Positions 32,445 through 43,384 of a stretch of 64,000 bases of DNA are shown piece after piece. Every line of letters begins with the position of its first letter. The stretch's first letter is position 1. A program made the translations under genes and the position numbers. This DNA comes from Triatoma infestans (Eukaryota; Arthropoda; Insecta; Hemiptera; Reduviidae): NCBI GenBank assembly GCA_011037195.1, contig JAAEAF010000112.1, positions 124,001 to 188,000 of the forward strand. The letters run 5' to 3'. The notes under the pieces are model-generated. The model ran no database searches and was not told the origin of the DNA. It saw only the letters and a program-made list of their open reading frames with translations.

Positions 32445-32936
32445 ATGTTTATGTAAGTGCTTGGGCATTCGCGTATTCTCGGTAATGTGGAAGCTGATAA
32501 GTTTAGCCAAATTGGTTGCAGCAAGGCCACAGATTGTTGTAAAGTGTTTCACACAAGCTGTAGTGGCCGTAGGGGCAGGATAAGTGGGGCGCTGTAACGG
32601 ATAACAAACTAAAAGATAACTAAAAGAGAGTGTCTATCCCTGGGATTGTTAATAAGAGGCACCAGTCAGGAAGAGGCTGTTGTGGCTAGTCTTAGGCCTG
32701 GTATAGTCGTCTTATTCACGGTTTTGTGATGATGTGTCGCCAGCAAACGTCTCTCTGTGGTTCCTGAAATGTCCAGGCTCACGTTTAAACATATTCTTGT
32801 CTCATGTCAAAGATATAGGCACCTTAGAGAATCCCACAAAATACCATCAACGGTAAAAGGAACACTAGGCGACTATCACTCATTAGTGAGTGGACAGTGT
32901 CCTAAAATATCTAAACGCCGCCTCTTTATTTAAAGG
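32445..32936 (+). pseudogene. LINE-S RNase H end and C-terminus
   Basis: One frame near 32466 reads HSRILGNVEADK, the end of an RNase H domain (GHxGxxGNExAD in live copies). The downstream frame reads MSRLTFKHILVSCQRYRHLR, typical of the region after RNase H in I-type LINEs. Frameshifts and stops separate the pieces. The 3' part (32721-32936) is duplicated at 33852-34065, on the other side of an X element. Confidence 0.7.
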
Positions 32937-32976
32937 CTCCTGAGTCCAAAAAAGTGGTTTTTAGCAAATGGTCTGT

Positions 32977-33015
<39 letters not shown>

Positions 33016-33851
33016 AACAGCATAGCTCAAAAACGAAAAATCGTAGAAAATTCAAACTTGATATTCCGTTTAGGTATCACCATGGGATCTGACAGTACGT
33101 TATCGTCAAAATACCACAACCGGAAGTACCACTTTACTTGTTGTTTTTTTTTTTAGTTTTTGCGATTTTCTCAAAAATGACTCCGACGATTTTCTTCAAA
33201 CTTGGACATCAACTACACATACAAAGAGCTACAAGTTTTATTTGAAACAATTCTCTGGAAAAATTCATTTAAGGGCACTTTTGGGGGCGGGGTGGGGTTA
33301 GGTTTTCATCTAAATTGCTATTTCAGTTTTTATTGGACAATTCGCTCATCTAAATAATGTTAATTAGAATTAAATATATTGTAGAAATTCCAAGTTTGAA
33401 ATAAATCGCATAACCGGAAGTGCGTTTACTTTACCACTTTACTAAATATTTTTTTTTCACTTTTTCGCGATTTTCTCAGAAATGGCTCCGATGATTTTCT
33501 TGAAACTTCTTATATAAACTACGCATACAAAGATCTACAACTTTTACTTAAAACATTTCTCTGAGAAAATTCATTTAAGGACACTTTTAGGGGAGGGGTG
33601 GGGTTATGTATTTTTCTAAAGTGCTATCAAGTTGATTATACAATTCTATCGTCCAAACAAAATTAATTAGAAATAAATAGATGGTCAAAATTCCGAGTTT
33701 CAAGAAAATTAGTAAACCAGGAGTGCCTTTTACTGATCAGTTTTTTCAGTTTTCGACGAATTTCATTAAATTTGATACACTAACTATAACATTTTCAATT
33801 ATAATTTTGAGAACTGGAGTAAGAGAAAGTTGTGTGAGTCTTTCACACCAG
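32937..33851 (+). mobile_element. X-family element between 215-bp duplications
   Basis: Starts at 'ctcctgagtccaaaaaagtg' (5' terminal repeat missing), then the (GT)n tract, 'acagcatagctcaaaaacga', three modules ('gcgattttctcaaaaatgac' at 33164, 'gcgattttctcagaaatggc' at 33467, 'cagttttcgacgaatttc' at 33746), the end 'gagtaagagaaagt' and the hairpin to 'cacaccag'. Immediately outside lie direct copies of LINE-S sequence (32721-32936 and 33852-34065). Confidence 0.8.
32973..33012. repeat. (GT)n microsatellite inside X
   Basis: Most X copies carry a GT/CA tract at this position, so it is part of the family structure. Confidence 0.85.
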
Positions 33852-34065
33852 GTTTTGTGATGTGTCGCCAGCAAACGCCTCTCTGTGGTTCCTGAAATGT
33901 CCAGGCTCACGTTTAAACATATTCTTGTCTCATGTCAAAGATATAGGCACCATAGAGAATCCCACAAAATACAATCAACAGTAAAAGGAACACTAGGCGC
34001 CCATCACTCATTAGTGAGTGAACAGTGTCCTATAAATATCTAAACGCCGCCTCTTTATTTAAAGG
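33852..34065 (+). pseudogene. LINE-S C-terminus, second copy
   Basis: Repeats 32721-32936 from 'gttttgtgatgtgtcgccag' to 'cctctttatttaaagg' with about eight differences and a few indels by eye, i.e. about 96 percent identical. It includes the same HILVSCQRYRH-encoding stretch. Confidence 0.85.
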
Positions 34066-34069
34066 CATA

Positions 34070-34980
34070 ATATAACTTCTCAAATTGAGTTATTGTTTGT
34101 TATTACTGAATATTTCGTATACGTTATCTTGCTATTTAATATATTTTTGTAATTTATTAGGGCGTATATGATTCACGGCTTTTTTTTGTTTGTTTTTTTA
34201 TAATATGTAGGTTGTTAGTTGTTAGTTTTTTGGATTTATGTAGTTCCTCATTTTGTATGATTCGTTCACACTGTTTTATACAGTCAATATTGTTTATTTA
34301 GTAATAAATTAGTTAATCAAACCCCTTAAGGCATAATGAACTTAGCAGTTAATTACCTGAATGTAAGTCGTATTTCCGAAAAATCGAATTTCATTTAATC
34401 GGAATTCCTTCTCGTAAGCGCTCGGATCTGATATTCGATTTTTAGTAGTGAACAATTATTTGATAGTGACAAAAAAAAATGGTCCAAAATTTGTGAAGAG
34501 ATATTAATTATTATGGAACTACTAAAAGTATTTCTCTTACAGTTAAAGTTTTTTTTTTTATAATTTTATAGTTAGAAATTAGAGATTTTAAAGAAATAAA
34601 GATTCAACTTAATCGATCGCCAATTTTTCCGACTGGATTAAGTTTGCACTGAAATCGATGTTGTTCCAGCATCGATAATAAAACACTAAGTTGAAAAGTA
34701 CACACACACACACACACACATGAAAACATCGTGTAGTAGTCCATCAGGTGAATCAGTGCTGCTGAAATATCACGCTGAACTCTGAACTCATTAAACTTTT
34801 CCTGATAGCCTATGAATAAATTGCATTTAAATTGGGATCAGATTTGATTTTCATGCGTAATTTAAATATAAATGACACAATCTACAATGGATAAACGCTT
34901 GCAAATTGTATAAAATCGCATAAAACGTTAAACAAATTGTGTGCGGCGATTTTGCAGGAGTATGTTTTAGAAATGTTGTT
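34070..34980. other. No recognisable feature
   Basis: AT-rich with a short (CA)n tract at 34701-34721. No gene or shared repeat landmark. Confidence 0.45.
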
Positions 34981-34984
34981 GGGG

Positions 34985-35512
34985 TGATGTGTTGTTGTAT
35001 GTTTATAAGTATTTAGCACGAGTGGTTTTGTAATGGGCTTGTGTGTATGTATGCTTAAGAGAGAGAAGTATTAGAAATAATCAAGAGATCACTACTGTTT
35101 TTAAAATAAATATATTATGATTCTCTAAATAAATTTAAATACTTTATATCACAATAATAACATGCTTATTAAATCAATTATTTATCTAGATTAAATGCTA
35201 AACACTTATAACTGGCACTGAATTCAAGAGAGCGATTCCTAATACAAATGTTCTGGTTGAATTCTAATTCAGACTGTCTTGAAAGAATGCCTTCTCTTGG
35301 TAGTTCAAATCCTCCCCTGTGAGAAGGGGCAAAAGACAAAGCTAACAAAACTAACTAAGTTCTATGACCTCTCTTCTAACGGCAGTCTTCTACCTGCGTT
35401 TCACCCTTTTTGCCAACCAACTTGCATTTTTCATTCAAATCATAATTTTCTTCAAATTATATTTATAAATATAATTTCTGGCATCCATTTCATTTTCCTT
35501 CTAAGAATTCGA
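34985..35512 (+). repeat. T-family repeat, left arm
   Basis: Matches the reverse complement of 40455-40935: 'gtggttttgtaatgggcttg', 'aagagagagaagtattagaa', 'cttgaaagaatgccttct', 'gcagtcttctacctg', 'aatttctggcatccat'. The open frame at 35279-35533 lies in the repeat and is not preserved in the other arm. Class unknown. Confidence 0.65.
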
Positions 35513-35838
35513 GTAGGCAGCTGTTTTCGATAAGTTTACTAATTGCTAAGGATTCGCCTTTTTATGTTTTGATGGATAATTTATCATTAAAAGTACCATT
35601 TTTTTTTTAATGGTAAATGTTACAGTTCACTTGCCGTCACAGCCTGTAAGGGCATAGACTTACATGATTTTTAGACCAAATCCTAAAAATAACAAAAAGA
35701 TGATGATTTGGAGAGATCCCAAAGAATATTTTCGTTATTCGAAACCATGTGCTGCTTCCTAAATTTAATCCATACCATCAGAACAGCCCTTTGGATCGCC
35801 AGCAGTTCCGCAGCGGAAGGTAGTTCCAGGCGGAAGGC

Positions 35839-36243
35839 AGCGCCCGCTCTAGCGGTTACGTCACCCCGTACAAAAAGATAAATTGCCGCTACTTAAGAAT
35901 AAATATATATATTTTTTAAGCAAGTCTATGCATGTTCAAATACTCTGCTCGCGTGCTAATGCTATTCTGTTCTGAGAAGTATATGCATGTTCAAACAAGT
36001 TCAAGCATAGTCAGTCCTTTAGAAATTATGCGTTAATTTTTCAATAATGGGGTAAATATTTTTAGCTTTTAGACATAAACAATAAAAACTCGCTAAGCAC
36101 TGTAAATTTTTAGCGAACGAAAAAACTGATAAGTGAAATTTTCTATTAATTGTGTATTTAACACATCAATATTTTTCTCACACTTACAGCCAAAATGGCG
36201 CTCCGGACAGATATCCGGGTTGTCCGCCCCTAGAGCGGGCGCT
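35839..36243. mobile_element. MITE-like element with GC-rich TIR
   Basis: A perfect 14-bp inverted repeat, agcgcccgctctag at 35839-35852 and its complement at 36230-36243, bounds 405 bp of AT-rich DNA without coding capacity. Near the right end 'ccggacagatatccggg' is itself a palindrome. A target duplication was not identified, so the element edges may lie slightly outside. Confidence 0.6.
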
Positions 36244-36249
36244 ACGGAA

Positions 36250-37160
36250 GAGCGCTATATTTCAATAAGTAAACTAGTATTTTAATAAAGGAAAGTAGTT
36301 ACATAACTAAAATATAATATATGGATCAACACGGAGAATAATTTGTTTTTGAAAAGTTAACAATAATATTTTTTTTGTTCGTATTGTAGTTATTTTTATT
36401 ATAGATGATAAGTTACCTGTAATTTATTATGGACGGTATGATAAAATTGTATTTCTTTGTAACGTGATGGATATAAATAGATCAATAAATTTTATGTAAT
36501 TTAAGGAGTGTCACAAAATAACATGTTGAAAGTAGAAGGTTCTGTAGGTAGTAGAGATGTTTGTTAACTTGTTTTATATCAACCTAAATAGATATTCAAA
36601 TATAAAATACACTATCTATATAAATGTATTTTTAAACATTAATCAAAATTATAAAAATACATTTCAGCACAAAATCTCAATCAATAAGAATAATATGGGT
36701 CAATAATAACCATATAACCCCAATATATTTTTTCATTTATTTATATTCCCATTTTACATAAGCTAAAAATGATTATTTTGAACAAGAAGGGTTTCGTAAA
36801 CTGCCTGTTAAATTAATTCAAAGCAAAATCCTAATTTCCGACTATAAATGCTATGAACCTTTGAAAAATAATATTTTTTTTCTTATAAATAAATATTCTT
36901 TATTATAAATTAACAATGATTTTAAATAAACACTCATGTTGTTATTGAGAAGTTAATCAGGCTAGCTTGATGAGGGACTCTCCTGTGACCTTTTGTGGGC
37001 TTTTGACAGAGAGCTGAGTGAAGACAGTAGGTATTCATTGGAAGATGTTGCTTGAATAAATCTTTGGAAGTTGCGTTGTAGATCCTTGATAATGATTATT
37101 CTAGTAGAATCTTGAATGACGTTTGTATACTGTCTAATTTCTTGATTGCTTCTTGAAAGT
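36250..37160. other. No recognisable feature
   Basis: AT-rich. 36955-37160 has a loose relative at 29905 ('gctagcttgatgagg'). Confidence 0.35.
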
Positions 37161-37181
37161 TGACTTTTAACTGTTGATTGT

Positions 37182-37436
37182 AAAGTATTTTTTTTTTTTT
37201 TTCAGGCGGGCTTAACGTCCAACTACCAAATTAGGTGTTGTGAACGGGGGCGGGAGCACCTACTTTACTATTAATATTTTTTTAAACAAATATAAAATTT
37301 AGCAGTTATAAGCTGGACTCGAACTGGGGTCCTCCCACTTACAAGTCCACGCTCATAACCACTACACAACACCCGCGCAGAGGCTATATTGTAACCAATG
37401 AAGGTCTCCTGAGATGCGATTATTGCTAGTTGAAAA
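37182..37436 (-). mobile_element. SINE-C with 18-bp TSD
   Basis: Flanked by 'cttttaactgttgattgt' at 37164-37181 and 37437-37454. Minus-strand tRNA-like head: box A in 'gtagtggttatgagcgtgg', box B in 'ccagttcgagtccagc', then the body and the end 'cgttaagcccgcctgaaaaa'. A 60-bp stretch precedes the tRNA-like part and is inside the duplication, so it belongs to this copy. A second copy lies at 51.76 kb. Confidence 0.88.
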
Positions 37437-38200
37437 CTTTTAACTGTTGATTGTTAGTTTTAGTCTATTTAGAAAGTTGATTTCAGACTGATTTCGGCCC
37501 AGAAATTGCCAGATTTAAATGTAATTTTTGATGAGAGCGCTAGCCGTAGCTTTTGGAACCGATGCCGATGTAGCTGTTACGGGCATCATAAAGACTCCCA
37601 CTACTTATTGTGCGTATTCCTTTAAGCGTGAAACAATCATTATATATGAATTTCACGATTTTATAATATAAAATTTTGTATTTCACACGACTTGACCTAA
37701 TGTTCTGTTTAAGTTTACTAACATGTATTAAAGAAACAAAAGTTTAAATAAATTTTATATAAATCTTAGTTGTAGACTTGAAGTCTAGAACTAAGTTCAA
37801 GATTGATGTCCGCGATTTGTGAGAAAATCGTTAAGAGAATAAAGCAAGTAAAATGTTTTAAACATTTACTCATCTTTAAATAATCTCTAAATAGAAATGA
37901 CAAAAAATATTTTGGCAGTCAATTTTTATCAGGCTAACCATCCGAGAGACGAGATCTGCGTCTATAGTTCAATATATTTCCTAGTTCTTATATTTTCGTA
38001 CAAATCCAGCACCCTCATAAATAAGCACACAAATCCAAATACTGGATATCTTTACGAATGAAGAAAACGCAAATGATTAGATAAGAGATAGACAAGATAA
38101 TTTGAAATAGAGCTCTTCATAAACACCTCAGTTGGAGCAAAACTAACAATTATCAATCTATCGGAGACATTTTCCGTGGTAGCCTGCTTCATTTTGTGGT

Positions 38201-38238
38201 CATCGACGGGTTTCGGGCGTTCGCCCATCTTCAGGATA
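38201..38238 (-). ncRNA. Hammerhead ribozyme-like motif in Penelope 3' repeat
   Basis: Minus strand (element sense): TATC, CTGAAGA, T, GGGC-GAAC-GCCC, GAAA, CCCGTC, GATG. The core and stem II are intact. Stem III reads ACCCGT and so has lost the palindrome seen in other copies. Being in the sense strand, it could process element RNA at the 3' end. Confidence 0.6.
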
Positions 38239-38826
38239 TGTTTTTCAGACAGTGTGACAACACAGACTTGCACAGAGCGAATTTAGTTTACACACTGACT
38301 ATATTTAAAACTAAACTCTTAAACTAGGACAAGGGGTATGGTCAGCTGGGTGGGAAAACAGGTGTTTGGTTTGTTAGAGGGCAAATTTTTCTTACAATGG
38401 AAACAACACGTGGGGGTCTAATTTTTAAACTCTGTTGTTGGAGGGAGATTTACTTTACAATTAACTAATCAAAATAAAATATAAAATATATAAATAAATT
38501 TAAATTAAATTAAATAACGATTTAAACTAACATTATTTAAAATTAAGCGATTTTTATAATTACGTTTTTTATAATTATGCATTCCAGTCATTATTTCATT
38601 TTTCATAATAAGTTTTTTATTATCCATTCCATTCAACATATCACCTTTTTACACAACATTCACATACATCATACATCCTAATACGCACACTTTTTTTTTT
38701 TTTTAAAATTATATATATAACTAGTAAATATATCTAACAGATTTAAAACTAAACCTAAAACTAAAATCTGTGTAAGAACTATTTGGTGCATGTATAATGT
38801 TTGCACTGGTAATTGCGTTTCTGTTG

Positions 38827-39343
38827 CTATTGTGGGAAGAGTGTTTTGAATAATGGTTCACTGGCAAATTTTGTCTGTTCGTTTATTAAGTTTTGTGTCT
38901 TGCGTTTATATATTTCGAGTTGTTCTATTATGTCAAGTCGTCGTCCTTTGTGGCCAGAATGTATTAGCTTCATCGTGGTCGTGATGTCATCGGGTTTGTG
39001 TTTGTTAGTGTTTAGGTGATTGGCATAATTTGAGTCAACTTTGTTGTATTTGTATGATCTGATATGTTCGGTAAATCGTTCCTTGATTTTTCTGCCGGTC
39101 TGCCCCACGTAAATGTTGTCACATTCCGGGCATTTCAACTCGTAAACCCCACTGCTGTCGTACACGTCAGTGAACTCGGTACGAGAGCGGATTTTGTTGT
39201 CTAATTTGTTGTTTGTTCGGAAGGATGTCTTAATGCCCAGTTTTTTGAAAAAAATTGTGAGTATGTACGTGTGGCTTCGAATATATGTGAATGTGGCGAA
39301 TTTGTCCGCTGTTTCTTTGTCAGTCCTATTCTGTGGTGCGGTT
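38827..39343 (-). CDS. Penelope-like polyprotein fragment: RT tail and GIY-YIG
   Basis: An open frame of about 170 codons, entering at the 5' truncation and ending at a TAG. The N-terminal part reads RTDKETADKFATFTYIRSH, then KKLGIKTSFRTNNKLDNKI, the region linking reverse transcriptase to the endonuclease. The GIY-YIG domain has GVYEL, the zinc-binding CPEC spacer, IYVGQTGRKIKERFTEH (catalytic Arg and the EH pair), an NHLNTNKH His pair, and the C-terminal IEQLEIYKRK. No stop or frameshift interrupts it, so this fragment is younger than the other coding relics here. No start codon of its own is expected, because the RT core is missing. Confidence 0.88.
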
Positions 39344-39459
39344 CAATGGGCAAACGCCCGAAACCGGGTCGATGACCACAAAATGAAGCAGGCTACCATG
39401 TAAAATGTCTCCGATGCTTTCCAGCTCTACGGAACCAACCACCACAACAATTATCATCT

Positions 39460-40440
39460 ATGGCATCAATTAAAATTGCTTTAATAAAATAAGTTATGGA
39501 AATATTCGAAGCAATCAACGAACTAGTATTTCTAATTAACCATTTTAGGTTAGGAAAATCTCACAGGAAGCAAACTTATTTCTTCATATAGTAATAAGAA
39601 AAAGTTATAATGTGGAAAAAAAAAAATGTAGACTTTGCTCGCAAAACTTACTCTCAAATAATCAAACAAATATAATCAAATAATTCCAAATAGATAACTG
39701 GTTGAAAAATTAGTTTACAATAAATTCTGTTTTTAGACAGTATTTCAAATTTGCGGAAAACTCAGACCCTTCCACTATATAATTGTTTAATAAATTATTT
39801 ACTTTTAAACTAAAGAGTAAATCAAGTCTCTGGAACATATTCACAGATAACAATAATTTGTCTTCCCTCACACTGAAGCTAATAAAATATGCATCAGAAA
39901 AAAACTCATTTCCTTTTTTTGTCTTTTTACAGATAACCCAGAATAGATGATAAAGATGAAAATTTAAAAAAAAATATAACTATTTTAAATAAAACAAGAT
40001 AAACATAAAGAGAAAAGGAATGCAAAAGTTGAAGCAAAAGATGAGAAGAAAACATTATTACATAGAAAATATAGAAGAAGGTAGGAATTTTCCTCCAGTT
40101 GAATAACATACTAGTTGTGATTTCCCAGTGGCATTCTAGTCACACATTCTAGAAAAGTTTAAAAAAATAATTATCTACTAAATTTACGCTATTCGTAAAG
40201 AATATTCTACGATAAAGTTTCTAAAATAAACATTGATTAATAATAGCCAAACACTAATCTTAATTTCATTTAAAATTGTTCATTATGTTCAAACTTAATT
40301 ATTACATTCTAAGATCCAAAAGGTTTTCCTTTGCCATTCTAAGTATACTTCTTCATAATCGTAGACACTTCAGCTTTCTGGTCTTCATCATCTTTCCTAA
40401 TAATCCAAATAGTCAAAATCGATCCGAAAAGGGTCTTTCT
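39460..40440. other. No recognisable feature
   Basis: AT-rich; the minus-strand frame at 39927-40109 is a low-complexity hydrophobic run without support. Confidence 0.45.
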
Positions 40441-40454
40441 TCTTCAGGGATTTT

Positions 40455-40940
40455 CTATTGTGATGGATGCCAGAAATATATTTTCATATATATTTTATCT
40501 GAAAAATATAAGAAAATGAACATTCGCTGGCAAAAGGGACTATTCAGGTAGAAGACCGCCATTATGTTTTAGAGTTCATGAACTTGGTTTGTCTACCCCT
40601 TCGCACAGGAGCGGATTTGAACTATAATTAGAAGGCATTCTTTCAGACAGATATATTCCGCTTTCAAAGAAGAACAGTCTGTTGTAGACATTCAAGCAGA
40701 ACACTTGTTTTTCACTCTCTTAGCATCAATGCCAGTTCCACAATATATTAATAAGTTTATACATTCTTTGCAAATAATTTGTAGTTATTATTTTAAATAG
40801 AATATATTTATTGTTAGCAGTGGTGACTACTTTCTTATTTCTGATACTTCTCTCTCTTAAAACTCACACTTACACACAAGCTCTTTACAAAACCGCTCAT
40901 GCCACAAGCTACCACTACACTACAACGCATCAACACCAAC
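40455..40940 (-). repeat. T-family repeat, right arm
   Basis: Reverse complement of the left arm at 34985-35512. With it, this arm brackets about 4.9 kb that holds the MITE, SINE-C and the Penelope element. The two arms are considerably diverged. Confidence 0.65.
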
Positions 40941-41064
40941 TAAATTTCACTTTCTTCAAGATTCATTTTCAAAGATATATGTTTGGTTAACATGTACATA
41001 TGGTTGAATTGTATTGTTAGTATTGCTAACATATTACTGTAATTAATGTTTACTTTTCGTAATT

Positions 41065-41600
41065 TTGATAAGAGGAAGCATTCGGAACTATTCACATTTT
41101 CTATATAGAGTTTTCACTGGAAATACACGTTTTGACGTCTTCTCTGGGTATTATCCGATTATCCGAAAAAGTTTCTTTTTTTGTCTATCTGTCGGGGTTT
41201 GTGTGTGTGTTTTTGTGTACTCAACGTACCTCAAAATGGAAAATCACGGAAAGTTCCATCTTGATATTTCGTACCAGGGTCATCCAGCAAAAAGGAAAGC
41301 CTTGGTTAACAGCAAGGAACACTTTGAAAAATGGAATTTTTATAGTTTTTGCGATTCTCTCGTCAACGATTCCAACGGTTTAGATTAAACTTTATGGTTT
41401 TTTGTTTTTCTTTTTCTTAACTACACAAAATAAAGAGCAACAACATTTTTTATTTCAAGTATTTTTCAGGAACATCTTTTCTAGGGAGATTTGTGGGGGA
41501 AAAGTGATGTTAAGCTTTACTTTACTTAAAATGCCGTTTCCAGTAAAATATATAATCCTGTCAACTTCATAATAAACGTAACAAATGAATATGTAATGGT
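41065..41600 (+). repeat. X-family repeat, diverged
   Basis: 'gataagaggaagcattcg', 'gagttttcactggaaataca', a GT tract, 'aatcacggaaagttcc', 'gtttttgcgattctctcg', 'tttatttcaagtatttttca', then the G-rich stretch 'gagatttgtgggggaa'. The same order of landmarks as 13.9 kb, with many substitutions. Two overlapping open frames are incidental. Confidence 0.65.
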
Positions 41601-41627
41601 ATCCGAATCATTAAGATTCATGAGGAT

Positions 41628-41945
41628 CCAAAGGAACATAGTTGTTCGCTACCTAGGCCAAAATAGGAAGGGAAAATTCATATAAATAGATGCGAGCTAG
41701 CCCTATAGGAGGACAGTTTCTAATAACAGCCAGTAAACATCATTCTACTTTCTATTCTCAGCCAGTCTGTCTCTCACTCTCTCTCTTAATTATCCTCTCG
41801 CTACCTTTATTCTTATTATCTTATAACCAATGTAATGTCCTTGCAGTTTGTGTTTCTTAATCTTTATACAATGTTCAGTGCATCTACTAGTTTATTTCTT
41901 TCACTGCTCCTATTATTCTCTCTCCTCTCTCATCAATTATAGAAT
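41628..41945 (-). repeat. W-family repeat, copy 4 (inverted)
   Basis: 'atgaggatccaaaggaac' start, 'agctagccctataggagg', 'cttgcagtttgtg', 'atacaatgttcagtgcatc'. It is closest to the 61.5-kb foldback in its 'gctagccctataggaggaca' stretch. Confidence 0.6.
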
Positions 41946-41949
41946 TGAA

Positions 41950-42245
41950 TTGCTGAAAATGGTTGGCCGGAAGTGCTTCGTCACTGAACGGATTATTTTA
42001 GTGTTCTGCGGTTTTCTAGATTAAAATACCAACGAGATTTTTTGAACTTGGTAGCAAATTACACAAATATCGACTTCTCAGTTTTGATTGAGACATTTTT
42101 CCGAGTATGTAGATTTTCAGGGGGGGAGGTTTAGGAGGATCTGGAAGGTCACGCTTCCACTCAAGGGTCGTTTTTAGTCTAGATTCACCCAGCCCATAAA
42201 AATACGGAAGCCAGTTAAATTTATTCAAAATTTCAAGTATGAAAG
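41950..42245 (+). repeat. X-like fragment
   Basis: 'ggttggccggaagtgcttcg', 'acacaaatatcgacttctca', 'gagacatttttccgagtatg' and a G run follow X module order. Confidence 0.5.
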
Positions 42246-42554
42246 AGATTTGACAACAATAACTAGGGTAAAGTTAGAAGAGACTACACACATTTCAAAG
42301 TTATGCCCTGTATTAAAATATATCCGAGAGATATTAAAGAGCCAATTCTTATAAAACGTATGCCAACTATTATTATCTACAAAAAAATGTTATTTTTGAA
42401 AATAAAGACATTCTTATTTATTCCAGAAACAAAATACAAGAACACTACATTTGGCTGTGGTAGGATATATGACGCTCCATAAATAGGAGAGATGCGGTAC
42501 CTCTCCTCTGTGAAGGAAACATGGCTGATCGACATGAACTTTATGAAACCCTAT

Positions 42555-43318
42555 GGCTACGAGTCCAGGCTGAGGTTTATGCAATTCTTGGTTGTATTTT
42601 GGACGAGAGAGTGAGAACAATATCTTAAAAGGTGTTTGTATCTGCTCAGACAGCCAGGCTGCGTTGAAGACGCTTAGCTCATGTGTCTTCACTTCCAGAT
42701 TGGTGTTGGAATGTTCTAAAAGACTGGAAGATCTTTCTTCATTGAAGGATGTGCTTCTGGTCTGGGTTCCAGATTATATGGGATCGATGGGAATGAGGAG
42801 GTGGATAGGTTTGCCAAATTAGGTGCTTCTCTTCCTTTCAGTGGTCCCGAGCCTGCTGTTGGTTTGTCTTCTGGCACATGAATATCAGGCTTCCAGACGT
42901 GGGTGACCTCGCAGCACTCATCCTTATGGATGCTCATTGGGGGTCCGGATGGAGCTTTGAGTAGCGGGATCCGATGTCTTTCACGGACCTCTCTCAGACA
43001 TCTGGTTGGCTTCCTCACTGGGCATTGTGGCTTAAGGAGTCATCTCTATACATTGGGATTCATGCCTGACCCTCTTTGTAAAGTTCGTGAGACGGAGGAG
43101 GAAACAGTCATGCATCTAATGACGGATTGTTTGGGCTGTGAGGAGATTAGCTTTAGGACTTCGGCAGGAATAGGATGATCTTAAGCTATGTCCTTTTAAG
43201 GTTTTGGTCCGATTTGTTCGGTCAATGGTGAAACTTGGATGGGTAAAACCTGGGCCTGGACTTTTGTTAGATCCAGGGAAGCTTTGGATAGTGTAGGGTT
43301 TTGCCCTCCCCTTCCTTG

Positions 43319-43320
<2 letters not shown>
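42555..43320 (+). pseudogene. LINE-R: RNase H, zinc knuckle and 3' tail
   Basis: Pieces of one LINE polyprotein in shifting frames. VQAEVYAILGCIL at 42560 is the catalytic Glu region of RNase H. ICSDSQAALKTLSS at 42640 holds the next catalytic Asp. VLLVWVPDYMGSMG at 42760 stands where the WVPGHxGxxGNE motif should be, now altered. Then RHLVGFLTGHCGLRSHLYTLGFMPDP and a damaged CxxC (here CKVRE) with VMHLMTDCLGCEE. The tail 'gaagctttggatagtgtagg' leads into (ATA)n. Clade I/LOA/R1-like. Inactive. Confidence 0.85.

Positions 43321-43381
<61 letters not shown>
43315..43381. repeat. (ATA)n microsatellite at LINE 3' end
   Basis: About 21 uninterrupted units, immediately after the LINE tail. Poly-Ile frames on both strands come from this repeat. 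Confidence 0.95.
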
Positions 43382-43384
43382 GCT

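Larger units (their letters stand above)
38156..39445 (-). mobile_element. HP-1 Penelope-like element with coding remnant
   Basis: A 1290-bp insertion flanked by 'aacaattatca' (38145-38155 and 39446-39456). On the minus strand, in order: a partial inverted terminal repeat starting inside the ribozyme (39445-39345), the coding remnant of reverse transcriptase tail plus GIY-YIG endonuclease (39343-38827), a 3' untranslated region, and a nearly complete terminal repeat with an intact hammerhead core (38300-38156). 5' truncation with an inverted terminal-repeat stub is a known habit of Penelope-like elements. This copy identifies the whole HP-1 family. Confidence 0.88.
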
